Assembly (NCBI GenBank): GCA_020724025.1
Contig: DYHU01000078.1
Coordinates: 5,420-13,727, forward strand
DNA from: Syntrophorhabdus sp.
GTDB lineage: Bacteria; Desulfobacterota; BSN033; UBA1163
Direction of reading: 5' to 3'
DNA: 8,308 nucleotides
Shown here: in pieces, positions 1 to 6,830 of the stretch
Position numbering within the stretch: position 1 is the first letter of the stretch
How the letters are laid out: every line of letters begins with the position of its first letter
Notes under the pieces: model-generated
Seen by the model: the letters and a program-made list of their open reading frames with translations, nothing else
Told to the model about the DNA's origin: nothing
Database searches by the model: none
Translations under genes and position numbers: made by a program

Positions 1-1421
1 GGTTTTTTATAGCGGGCAATGCGTCCACCGACGAAATCGATCAGCTCCTTCTCCGTCAGTTTCACATTCTGTTTTAAGACGCAGATGGCTTTAATCCCCT
101 CGCCGAATTTCGGGTCAGGGATGCCGATTACCGAAACCTCACTGATAGCAGGATGCTCAAGGATTACCTTCTCCACTTCGATGGGATAGACATTCTCACC
201 TCCGGGTTTGATCAGCTCTTTTTCTGCCTTTCTGCCGGCAAACCAGAGAAATCCCTCTTCATCCAGCCGGCCTGCATCACCGGTATGATGCCAGCCATCC
301 CGAAACGTGTAGGTGGTCAACTCCTCCTCTCCCCAGTACCCTAAAAAGATCAAAGGACCTCGGACCAGGATTTCGCCCACTTTTCCTGTTTCGACCTCTT
401 TGTCAAATTCGTCTACAATCTTTATGTCCACCAAAGGACCGGGTTTCCCTGCACATCCAGGTTTTTCTCGATTGGAACAAACACTGGTTAAGCCCATTGT
501 TTCTGTCTGGCCATAAGCCAGCCAGAATTGACCATGGCCAAGACTTTCAAACCTCTTAATCGTCTCAGGCAACTCAATTCCCAAAATATTTTTCAAAGAA
601 GAAAGGGTAAACTCTCCTTTTGCCTGTTCATCGAGCAGCTGGAGGAGGATGGGTGGAAAGTCTCCAATCAGGGTCACTTGCTCTTTATCAATAATCTTAC
701 CCGCAACTTTTGGATCATATTTTGAAATGATCAGATTTTTCCCTCCTGCATGCATCGTGGTCAGGGCAGCGATCATCCCTGCAATGTGAAACAGGGGAAG
801 GATGTTCAGGTAGGTGTCCTGATGGGTTAAACTCATAATGCCAATGTTTTGAATGGTGCAAGCAATGAGATTGTTGTGACTGATCAGGGCCCCGCGAGGT
901 TTTCCTTGCACTGCGGCGGTATGCATGATGATGTATGGATCGTCGCCACTGAGGGCAATGGCTGGTACAGGTTGGCCCTTCAGGAGCGAATCGAAAGGAG
1001 TATAGCCTCCTCCCCCCGGACCAAACGTCACACAATCTTTCAACGAAGGACAGATCGGCCGCAGATCTGAGATGGTCTTTTCAAAATCAGGGTCGACAAA
1101 TATCATGACGGGTTCGGTGTTGGTAAGATTATAGCCAACCTCGTCAGCGGACAGGCGAAAATTGATAGGCACCATGATGGCCCCAAGAGCGGCAATGCCG
1201 CCCATCAGGGTTAAATATTGAGGGTAATTCTTCGCCAGCGCGGCAATGCGGTCACCCTTTTTAATCCCTTTGCGATTTAACGATCCAGCCAGGATATTGA
1301 CCTGATCAAAGAGTTCCCCGAAAGTGATCCGCTGGCTCTCTGTCTGGATGGCCGTTCGGTTTTTATAAATTTTTCCGTTCCTCTTAAAAAGATCGTAGAT
1401 CGTAAAGCTTCGCACTGTCAT
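1..1421 (-). CDS. AMP-forming acyl-CoA synthetase, C-terminus cut by window edge
   Basis: Adenylate-forming ligase (ANL superfamily) expected to activate a carboxylic acid with ATP to an acyl-AMP and then an acyl-CoA in the cytoplasm. 473 codons are visible, read without interruption from ATG at 1421; the last 30-50 residues, with the A10 catalytic lysine, lie outside the window. Visible motifs: a P-loop region at residues 163-181 (YIIMHTAAVQGKPRGALIS), A5 YGQTET at 303-308, TGD at 380-382 with D382 as the ATP ribose ligand, hinge region R397-K398, and the A8 loop GGENVYPIEVE at 407-417. The P-loop is odd: T168-A-A-V-Q-G-K-P-R-G177 replaces the usual TSGTTGxPKG, while the other motifs are normal. 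The start lies 11 bases after the previous stop and is preceded by GGGGAAG. It is the last gene seen in the operon. Substrate cannot be read from sequence; a short/medium fatty acid or an aryl acid is possible. Confidence 0.9.
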   Translation of the reverse strand, partial: MTVRSFTIYDLFKRNGKIYKNRTAIQTESQRITFGELFDQVNILAGSLNRKGIKKGDRIAALAKNYPQYLTLMGGIAALGAIMVPINFRLSADEVGYNLTNTEPVMIFVDPDFEKTISDLRPICPSLKDCVTFGPGGGGYTPFDSLLKGQPVPAIALSGDDPYIIMHTAAVQGKPRGALISHNNLIACTIQNIGIMSLTHQDTYLNILPLFHIAGMIAALTTMHAGGKNLIISKYDPKVAGKIIDKEQVTLIGDFPPILLQLLDEQAKGEFTLSSLKNILGIELPETIKRFESLGHGQFWLAYGQTETMGLTSVCSNREKPGCAGKPGPLVDIKIVDEFDKEVETGKVGEILVRGPLIFLGYWGEEELTTYTFRDGWHHTGDAGRLDEEGFLWFAGRKAEKELIKPGGENVYPIEVEKVILEHPAISEVSVIGIPDPKFGEGIKAICVLKQNVKLTEKELIDFVGGRIARYKK

Positions 1422-1432
1422 TTTTCTTCCCC

Positions 1433-3079
1433 CTATTCTTCTGATATCTTTCTGCGTTCTTCTTCCCTTAATTCCCGTCTCAGGAATTTTCCTACCTTTG
1501 ACTTGGGCAACATATCCCTGAACTCAATATACTGGGGAACCTTATAAGGCGCCAATCGCTCCTTACACCATTTGGTGAGTTCAAAACCACTGATCCCTTT
1601 AATGTCTTCCTTGAGCACAACAAAGGCCTTAATTCGTTCTCCCACTTTTTCATCCGGGACGCCTACGACACTGGCGGCAATCACTGCAGGATGTTCCTGC
1701 AACACCCTTTCGACCTCGGCCGCAGCGATCCGGTAGCCCTTATGTTTAATGAGATCCACAGACCGATCTCTGAAATAAAGCCAGTGATCTTGATCGATTT
1801 CCACAATATCTTTTGTCCGATACCAGACTTCTCCGTCAATTTCAATAAAACATTTCTCTGTCTCCTCGGGTTTATTCCAATAAGACTTCACGGCATAGGG
1901 AGAAGTCGCCAACAATTCGCCCGGCTCACCAGGAGGGACCGGTTCCAAGGTATCAGGTTCGACTAACTTAAACTTACTGTTAGGTGAGATTTTCCCCGCC
2001 GCACCTTCTGGAGGGATGCCATCCCTGGCATAGCTGAGAGAAATGGCTGCACAAAGCTCGGTGGCACCATATCCCTGATAGAGAGGGATGCCAAATTTCT
2101 TATACCACCGATTCGCCACTTCGTTGGGTAGGACGTCACCCCCCGTTCCGCAATATTTAAGAGAACTTAAGTCGTAGTAATCGAGCCGGTCATGTTCTAA
2201 AATCATTCGATACATCGCCGGAACGGCAAACATGCGCGTCACTTTGTAGCGTTGAATATGGTCAAACATCGCATCAAGAACAACACGGGGCATAACGATT
2301 AGGGTCTCTCCTGTGATCAGCATGGGTGTCATTCCATCCATCTGACCGATGACATGATAGAGAGGGGCTGACAATAGGGTAATCCCTTGTCCCAAAGGGA
2401 CCAAGGGGTCGGCGGACTTAGCCCATTCGTTCACTCGGTAGAGAAAGACACCGGCTGAGAGAGGCACGCCTTTGGGAAAACCTGTGGTGCCGCCGGTATA
2501 AAGCATGACGGCAGTATCCTCTGCCTTTCCACGGAAAGGAGGGAGTGACGAGGGATTCCCATTTTTCAATAATTCTCGAAAGGATATGAATTCCTTACTC
2601 TTAGGAATTTTACCAGAAGGGACCCTGCCAAAACCCCTGCCAATCAGATTTTTCCACCAAGGCAGGAGGTCCACCAAATTTGTGACGATAACCTTTCGGA
2701 TGGGAGCTTCGGAAAAGATATCCATGATATAACTCAGGTTGGTGTCCATGCAGATGATGATACTCGCTCCGACATCATTGGCCATATATCGGATGTCATA
2801 GGCCGTATAAACAGGAGCCACCATAACAGGAACGGCTTCGAGACGCTGGAGGGCGAGCCAGGCGATAAGGGTTTGGGGAAGGTTGTAAAGATAGATGATG
2901 ACCTTTTCGTCCTTCTCTACTCCCATCTCGAACAGGGAGGCAGCCAGCTTCAATACCATTTGATGAACCTCTGAGAAGGTGTATTCTTCTCCGAGATAGA
3001 TCAGCGCTGTTTTATTCGGTGACCGTTTGACCACTTCTTCAAAGGCTTGGTAAGTCGTATCAGCGAGCAATCCTGTCAT
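1433..3079 (-). CDS. Long-chain (FadD-like) acyl-CoA synthetase
   Basis: Complete 548-residue AMP-forming ligase, a normal length for fatty-acyl or aryl-CoA synthetases. Motifs in order: P-loop YTGGTTGFPKGV at 194-205, YGATE at 337-341, the RTKD form of the A7 motif at 421-424 with D424, hinge FRDRSVDLIKHKGYR at 436-450, and the C-terminal KSKVGKFLRRE with candidate catalytic lysine K531. An inserted stretch at about 135-165 (DLLPWW then GRVPSGKIPKSKE) resembles the linker of long-chain FadD-type enzymes, so a fatty or hydrophobic acid is my preferred substrate. Aryl acids are not excluded. There is no signal peptide or membrane segment, so the enzyme is cytoplasmic. The start is 12 bases after the livF stop, with a purine-rich GAGAGAAAAGGG just before it. 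Together with the next ligase it suggests that the imported compound is CoA-activated on entry. Confidence 0.93.
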   Translation of the reverse strand: MTGLLADTTYQAFEEVVKRSPNKTALIYLGEEYTFSEVHQMVLKLAASLFEMGVEKDEKVIIYLYNLPQTLIAWLALQRLEAVPVMVAPVYTAYDIRYMANDVGASIIICMDTNLSYIMDIFSEAPIRKVIVTNLVDLLPWWKNLIGRGFGRVPSGKIPKSKEFISFRELLKNGNPSSLPPFRGKAEDTAVMLYTGGTTGFPKGVPLSAGVFLYRVNEWAKSADPLVPLGQGITLLSAPLYHVIGQMDGMTPMLITGETLIVMPRVVLDAMFDHIQRYKVTRMFAVPAMYRMILEHDRLDYYDLSSLKYCGTGGDVLPNEVANRWYKKFGIPLYQGYGATELCAAISLSYARDGIPPEGAAGKISPNSKFKLVEPDTLEPVPPGEPGELLATSPYAVKSYWNKPEETEKCFIEIDGEVWYRTKDIVEIDQDHWLYFRDRSVDLIKHKGYRIAAAEVERVLQEHPAVIAASVVGVPDEKVGERIKAFVVLKEDIKGISGFELTKWCKERLAPYKVPQYIEFRDMLPKSKVGKFLRRELREEERRKISEE

Positions 3080-3091
3080 CCCTTTTCTCTC

Positions 3092-3850
3092 TTACACCCC
3101 CATAAATGTGGAACGGACTTCAGGGTTCTCTCTCAGTTCCTCGCGGGTCCCCTGTAAGGTGAGCATTCCGTTTTCAATGACATATCCCCGGTCGACAATC
3201 GGCAAAAGAGGCCTGGCAAACTGCTCTGCCACCAGGATCGTGATGCCCTCCTCCCGTATCTGTTTGATGGCCTGAATCAAATTCTCCTGCATGGCAGGGC
3301 TGAGTCCCAGCAATGGCTCATCGAGAAGCAGGAGTTTGGGCCTGGTCATCAAAGCCATCCCAATGGAGACCATCTGTTGCTCCCCGCCGCTACAGAACCC
3401 GGCCCTCCTTTTCCTCAATTCTTTCAAAGGCGGAAAGATCGTGTAAATGAAGTCGTAGCTCTTCTTGATTTCAGAATCTCTTCGCAGATACGTGCTGATC
3501 CTCAGGTTCTCCTCGACATCGCTGTCGGGAAAGATGGGATGCCTCTCACGGCTCAGAGCGATCCCCTTTTTGATCCGGTGACTCGGTTTGGCGTTAAGGA
3601 TCTCCTCTCCTTCAAACCAGATCTCCCCCATGAGGGTGATCCGTTCTCCTCCCCTTCTCTCCTCTTTGACCTTCATGTCGATGATGAGGCCGGAGATCGT
3701 ATTCATGAGCGTGGTCTTGCCCGCGCTATTGGAGCCCAGGGCGCTCACGATCTCTCCGCGATAAACCTCCAGGGAGAGATCATTTAAAGCAAGGGCGTTC
3801 TCAAAAAAGACCATCAGATTTTTTACTTCCAGCATCTTCTCCATTCCCAT
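3092..3850 (-). CDS. livF: Branched-chain-type ABC importer, ATPase LivF
   Basis: Second ATPase of a HAAT-family importer; pairs with LivG on the cytoplasmic face of LivHM and hydrolyses ATP. 252 residues from the first ATG. Walker A is GSNSAGKT at 39-46 (K45), signature CSGGEQQM at 153-160, Walker B LLLLDEP at 173-179 (E178). The switch position is VAEQ with Q210 instead of His, which is usual for LivF. The C-terminal GTREELRENPEVRSTFMGV tail is typical. Odd points are a basic stretch at about 56-72 after Walker A, apparently longer than usual, and SRERHPIFPDSDVEENL where most members read PEGR-IFP-LTVEENL. The start is uncertain: ATGs at 3850, 3844 and 3835 are in frame, and the last (MLEVKNL) best matches where the family begins, but none has a well-spaced ribosome binding site. 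It is separated from livG by 276 non-coding bases, unlike the rest of the cluster. Confidence 0.94.
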   Translation of the reverse strand: MGMEKMLEVKNLMVFFENALALNDLSLEVYRGEIVSALGSNSAGKTTLMNTISGLIIDMKVKEERRGGERITLMGEIWFEGEEILNAKPSHRIKKGIALSRERHPIFPDSDVEENLRISTYLRRDSEIKKSYDFIYTIFPPLKELRKRRAGFCSGGEQQMVSIGMALMTRPKLLLLDEPLLGLSPAMQENLIQAIKQIREEGITILVAEQFARPLLPIVDRGYVIENGMLTLQGTREELRENPEVRSTFMGV

Positions 3851-3865
3851 TATCTAAAAAAACGC

Positions 3866-3879
3866 ATCCGTGATCCGTG
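3866..3879. repeat. Tandem ATCCGTG heptamer, two copies
   Basis: ATCCGTG occurs twice back to back (3866-3872 and 3873-3879), just upstream of the livF start on the coding strand. It has the same unit length as the heptamer array on the other side of the palindromic element. Confidence 0.6.
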
Positions 3880-3907
3880 CTCGTTTTAGACTCCACTTAT
3901 TTTATGA

Positions 3908-4058
3908 TGAACTCGTAAAAAGTCGTCATTCCCGTGAAAACGGGAATCCAGAGAATCCTAACTACATCAAATTACTGGATTCCTGCTGGAGTTTATCCCG
4001 TACTTGATACGGGGCAGGAATGACAGAAAATTGAATTTTCGGACTTTTTACGAGACCA
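3908..4058. repeat. MITE-like palindromic element with terminal inverted repeats
   Basis: Perfect 13-base inverted repeats CTCGTAAAAAGTC (3912-3924) and GACTTTTTACGAG (4042-4054) bound the element. Extended outward to 3908 and 4058 they match at 15 of 17 positions and give TG...CA ends. Inside are a hairpin ATTCCCGT-GAAA-ACGGGAAT (3928-3947), nested arms ATTCCTGC/GCAGGAAT (3979-3986, 4014-4021) and CCCGTA/TACGGG (3997-4002, 4008-4013), and an odd palindrome GAAAATTGAATTTTC (4026-4040). GTCATTCC (3925-3932) also pairs with GGAATGAC (4017-4024), and ATCCAG (3946-3951) with CTGGAT (3975-3980), so the whole can fold as one long cruciform. There is no open reading frame, so it would be non-autonomous. 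The ATTCCCG-type stems resemble REP-like repeats common in proteobacteria; that resemblance is from memory. Confidence 0.75.
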
Positions 4059-4077
4059 TTATTTTATTCTATTCCGT

Positions 4078-4127
4078 ATTCAGAATTCATTTCTCCGAAC
4101 TCCGAACCCATCACTCCGAACTATGTT
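4078..4127. repeat. Degenerate seven-base repeat array
   Basis: TCCGAAC is present at 4094-4100, 4101-4107 and 4115-4121. The third copy stays exactly in seven-base phase across a diverged unit (CCATCAC, 4108-4114). The stretch before 4094 (ATTCAG, AATTCAT) suggests further decayed units. The array runs up to the livG stop codon and is non-coding. Confidence 0.55.
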
Positions 4128-4885
4128 TACCCTTCCACCTCACTTCCGAGATAGGCTTTCTGAACCTCTTCCCTGGCCATGGCCTCTCTGGGATGACCAT
4201 CGGCTATCTTACGGCCAAAATTCATGACCAATACACGGTTTGCTACCCGGAAAAGTTCTTTGAGGCGGTGTTCCACCATCATGATGGTTAAGCCCTCCCT
4301 GTTAAATTTTTCGATCATCGGAAGCGTTGCCGCAACTTCGGACATCGCCATTCCGGAAAAGAGCTCATCCAGGATGAGCAGTTCGGGGCGAAGGGCTATG
4401 CAACGAGCCAGGTCCAGCCGCTTGAGGTATCCATGGGGAAGGCTCCCCGCCACTTTATAAGGAACGAAAGAGTCTCGTTCAAACCCGAGGTCATCGAGGA
4501 GGTTTATGGCGATATCATCTCTTTCCCCATATTTCCCGCCACCCAGTTTTTTCACCCTTGGAGAATAGAGCGGGACAATGAGATTCTTGAATGCCGGGAG
4601 TTTATGGAAAGCCCTGACCATCTGGAAACTCCGGGAGATTCCAAAGCTTGCGATACGGTAAGGAGCCTTGCCGGTGATATCCCTGTCCTGATAGATAACT
4701 TGGCCGGAGGTCGGTTTGACAAAGCCGGTAATCAAATTGATCAGCGTGGTCTTTCCGGATCCGTTTGGCCCGATAATCCCCAAAAATTCTCCCCGCCTCA
4801 GTTCGAAGCTCACATTTTCCACGGCCACCACACCGCCAAAATGCTTGGTCAGGTTTTGAACTTTCAGGATCACCTCATCTTGCAT
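4127..4885 (-). CDS. livG: Branched-chain-type ABC importer, ATPase LivG
   Basis: ATP-hydrolysing subunit of the importer. It is 252 residues, normal for LivG. Walker A is GPNGSGKTT at 39-47 (K45), Q-loop Q88 in ISRSFQMVRAF, Walker B LLILDE at 169-174 (E174), and switch His H206 in VEHRLKELF. The family insert between Q-loop and signature is present (about 100-145). Two departures stand out. The signature is LPHGY (149-153) where LivG proteins usually read LPYGQ, and Walker B is followed by Leu-Phe-Ser-Gly-Met instead of the usual Pro-x-x-Gly-Met. All catalytic residues remain, so it should be active. The start ATG at 4885 is one base after the livM stop, with GAGG seven bases upstream, which supports translational coupling. 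Confidence 0.96.
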   Translation of the reverse strand: MQDEVILKVQNLTKHFGGVVAVENVSFELRRGEFLGIIGPNGSGKTTLINLITGFVKPTSGQVIYQDRDITGKAPYRIASFGISRSFQMVRAFHKLPAFKNLIVPLYSPRVKKLGGGKYGERDDIAINLLDDLGFERDSFVPYKVAGSLPHGYLKRLDLARCIALRPELLILDELFSGMAMSEVAATLPMIEKFNREGLTIMMVEHRLKELFRVANRVLVMNFGRKIADGHPREAMAREEVQKAYLGSEVEG

Positions 4886-4886
4886 C

Positions 4887-5900
4887 TTAAATCCTCACGT
4901 CCCTCTCAAATTGGTGGTATTTTCTTGTGATATAATGAAAAATTCCCTCCGGTAAAATCACCAGGGCGGCAATCAAAATGATCCCGTAGAGGGCGATTCT
5001 TAATCCGCCGAGCGCGCGAAGCACCTCGGAGAGGGGAACCAGAATGAAGGTTCCCAGGGTCGCCCCGGCAAAGCTTCCCGGTCCTCCAAGCACTGCTCCT
5101 GCCAGGGGTAAGACCGTGTAATCCAGGGCGAAGGCGGATCTTCCGACAAACTGGTAATAATGGGTCATCAGGGCTCCGGCAAAGCATCCCACCGCGCTTG
5201 CGATAAATATGGCCTGAGCCTTGTACCAGTAAATATTAATTCCTCCGGCCATCACCACACGATCGTCATCTTTAATGCCCTTCAGCACCAATCCATAATC
5301 TTCATTGATGAGCCGTCGAAACCCGAAAAGGCATACGACAACAGCGACCACAGCAAGGTAAATGGCCAGCCAACTGCTTGGGAAGGGAGAAAGAGAAAGG
5401 AGGCCGTGCGTCCCTCCCAGGATCTCCAGCGTCTCAATCAAATGGGCAAAGAGCAGGGGTAGGATCAGCGTGACCATGGAGAAATAGACTCCCCGCAATC
5501 TCAATACCGATACGAGGAGCATCGTGCATAGAAGCGCCCCACCCAGGGTTGCAATCGGAATGGTTAAAAAGATGGGTAACTTAAGATAGTGATTTAACCC
5601 TCCGCTGACGTAGGCTCCAACTCCGAAAAAGAGGGCCTGCCCAAGAGAGACCAGACCCACAGAAGCTAAAAAATCCCAGCTCAGGGCAAGCAGAACAAAG
5701 ATGCAGGCATAAAATGCCACCTTTTCCCAGTATCCTCCACTGACCGCAATGGGAAAAATCAGGAGGAGTGCAATCGGCAGAGCCCGAGGGAGAAGCAGAT
5801 AGAGCATCCCATTGAAAGAAGAAAGCATATAGATGGAGTCACTTCGGGCCTTTATCCCGCGGTCAATTCTCTCCCTTCTATACTTCACGGTTTCAGGCAT
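4887..5900 (-). CDS. livM: Branched-chain-type ABC importer, permease LivM
   Basis: Inner-membrane permease that with LivH forms the translocation path. 337 residues from ATG at 5900. I chose this start because it follows the livH stop by one base (TGA-G-ATG) and the protein then opens with a basic cytoplasmic stretch (MPETVKYRRERIDRG). The reading frame stays open to an ATG at 5990, but using that would overlap 89 bases of livH and add a tail with no family match. Hydrophobic segments lie at about 34-55, 61-82, 87-103, 110-133, 138-160, 176-195, 226-247, 262-290 and 300-318. The conserved cytoplasmic loop that contacts the ATPases is YGLVLKGIKDDDRVVMAGGI (202-221), followed by the typical KAQAIFIASAVGCFAGAL. 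It probably interacts with LivH, LivG and LivF. Confidence 0.95.
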   Translation of the reverse strand: MPETVKYRRERIDRGIKARSDSIYMLSSFNGMLYLLLPRALPIALLLIFPIAVSGGYWEKVAFYACIFVLLALSWDFLASVGLVSLGQALFFGVGAYVSGGLNHYLKLPIFLTIPIATLGGALLCTMLLVSVLRLRGVYFSMVTLILPLLFAHLIETLEILGGTHGLLSLSPFPSSWLAIYLAVVAVVVCLFGFRRLINEDYGLVLKGIKDDDRVVMAGGINIYWYKAQAIFIASAVGCFAGALMTHYYQFVGRSAFALDYTVLPLAGAVLGGPGSFAGATLGTFILVPLSEVLRALGGLRIALYGIILIAALVILPEGIFHYITRKYHQFERDVRI

Positions 5901-5901
5901 C

Positions 5902-6768
5902 TCACACTCTCTCTTCCAGTTCTTTATATTTACCGAATATTCCGGAGGGCTTAATCGCCAGAATGATGACGATGGCAGCCAGGGTGACAACAGTTGACCA
6001 CTGGGCTCTAAAGAAAGTGGCTACGACAATCTGACCGAAGCCGAGGATGAAGCTGGCCAGAAGGATCCCGGGAACGCTCTCCAGCCCGCCCACAATGCCT
6101 ACGGCAAGGGCATAGATCAAAATATCGTATCCCATCTCCGTGTCAATGGAACCAAGGGGCAGAATTGCTAATCCCGCAACAACCGCCAGGCCGGAGCCCA
6201 GGGCAAGGCTGAGTGCGGCTGTCCAGTCGGAATCAATCCCGAGAGAAATGGCAGTGCGCTCATTTTGAGCAATGGCCCTGAAGGAGAGGCCGATACGGGT
6301 TCGGTGAGTAAATAAATAGAGACAGACGATTAAGGCCGCGCCAATGGCAACGAGAAAGATTCGTTGATAATCTAACCAGGCCTTCCCTATCTGGACACTC
6401 CCCTTGATAAATTCGGGAAGAACATAGGTGAACCCTGAAAAACCCAAATACCGCAATACCTCTATAATGACAATGGCTGTCGCTAATGTGGCAATCACCT
6501 CATTGATAGCCAGTCCTCTCAGACGTAACATGAGCCCCCAGTATAGCCCAAAGCCAAGAAGGGCCACCAGGACAATGGCAATCAGGGCTGAAAAGAAGAA
6601 AGGGATCCCCAGCTGGTTGATCAATATCCAGGTCAAGATTCCGCCGAAAATGTAAAAAGCGCCGTGGGCGAAATTGGGCAGGCCGCTAATGCCAAAGGTG
6701 AGGCTAAAACCGATGGCCATGAGCATCAGCGTCACACTGTTGGTGATGCCGTAAATCAGAATCTCCAT
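5902..6768 (-). CDS. livH: Branched-chain-type ABC importer, permease LivH
   Basis: Inner-membrane permease of 288 residues, the usual LivH size. The diagnostic LivH signature GLPNFAHGAFYIFGG is at 29-43, and the ATPase-contacting loop HRTRIGLSFRAIAQNERTAI is at 155-174. Hydrophobic segments cover about 9-28, 36-55, 57-80, 92-108, 137-153, 183-205, 216-230, 234-252 and 257-272. The C-terminus KPSGIFGKYKELEERV is typical. The ATG at 6768 has TGAGG four bases upstream. That ribosome binding site lies directly after the hairpin at 6781-6825, so its accessibility may depend on how that structure folds. Confidence 0.96.
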   Translation of the reverse strand: MEILIYGITNSVTLMLMAIGFSLTFGISGLPNFAHGAFYIFGGILTWILINQLGIPFFFSALIAIVLVALLGFGLYWGLMLRLRGLAINEVIATLATAIVIIEVLRYLGFSGFTYVLPEFIKGSVQIGKAWLDYQRIFLVAIGAALIVCLYLFTHRTRIGLSFRAIAQNERTAISLGIDSDWTAALSLALGSGLAVVAGLAILPLGSIDTEMGYDILIYALAVGIVGGLESVPGILLASFILGFGQIVVATFFRAQWSTVVTLAAIVIILAIKPSGIFGKYKELEERV

Positions 6769-6780
6769 AAAACCTCATAA

Positions 6781-6825
6781 AAATCCCCCCTTGCCCCCTT
6801 TACAAAAGGAGGATCGGGGGGATTT
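6781..6825 (-). promoter_or_regulatory. Strong hairpin between livK and livH (palindromic repeat)
   Basis: AAATCCCCCC (6781-6790) pairs perfectly with GGGGGGATTT (6816-6825). The inside pairs further (CCTTT 6797-6801 with AAAGG 6805-6809, three-base loop). On the transcribed strand the stem ends in GGGGGGATTT and runs on into TT, so it also looks like a leaky intrinsic terminator. It sits in the 62-base gap after the binding-protein gene and before the permeases. At that place in importer operons, hairpins are known (for example the REP sequences between malE and malF) to protect upstream mRNA and lower downstream expression. The role here is inferred. Confidence 0.8.
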
Positions 6826-6830
6826 AAACT

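Larger units (their letters stand above)
3851..4126. other. Non-coding gap between livG and livF
   Basis: 276 bases in an operon whose other gaps are 1 to 62 bases. Most of it is the palindromic element at 3908-4058; degenerate seven-base repeats lie on both sides. I found no convincing gene, terminator or promoter. The minus-strand TAAAAT near 3900 has no suitable -35 box. livF is therefore most simply read through from livG, with the gap explained by insertion of the repeat. Confidence 0.75.

Noticed and set aside
1..1421. Possible frameshift or pseudogene in the edge ligase because of its odd P-loop
   Set aside because: The frame is open for all 473 codons and motifs before and after the P-loop align normally in the same frame.
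3890..3911. Promoter for livF within the gap (TAAAAT on the minus strand)
   Set aside because: No -35 box at 15-19 bases; the A/T-rich match is expected by chance.
4433..4930. Plus-strand open frame of 165 codons across livG
   Set aside because: It is antisense to well-supported LivG coding sequence and shows no recognisable domain.
5901..5990. Longer livM start at ATG 5990
   Set aside because: It would overlap 89 bases of livH and add 30 residues unlike any LivM; the ATG at 5900 lies one base after the livH stop.
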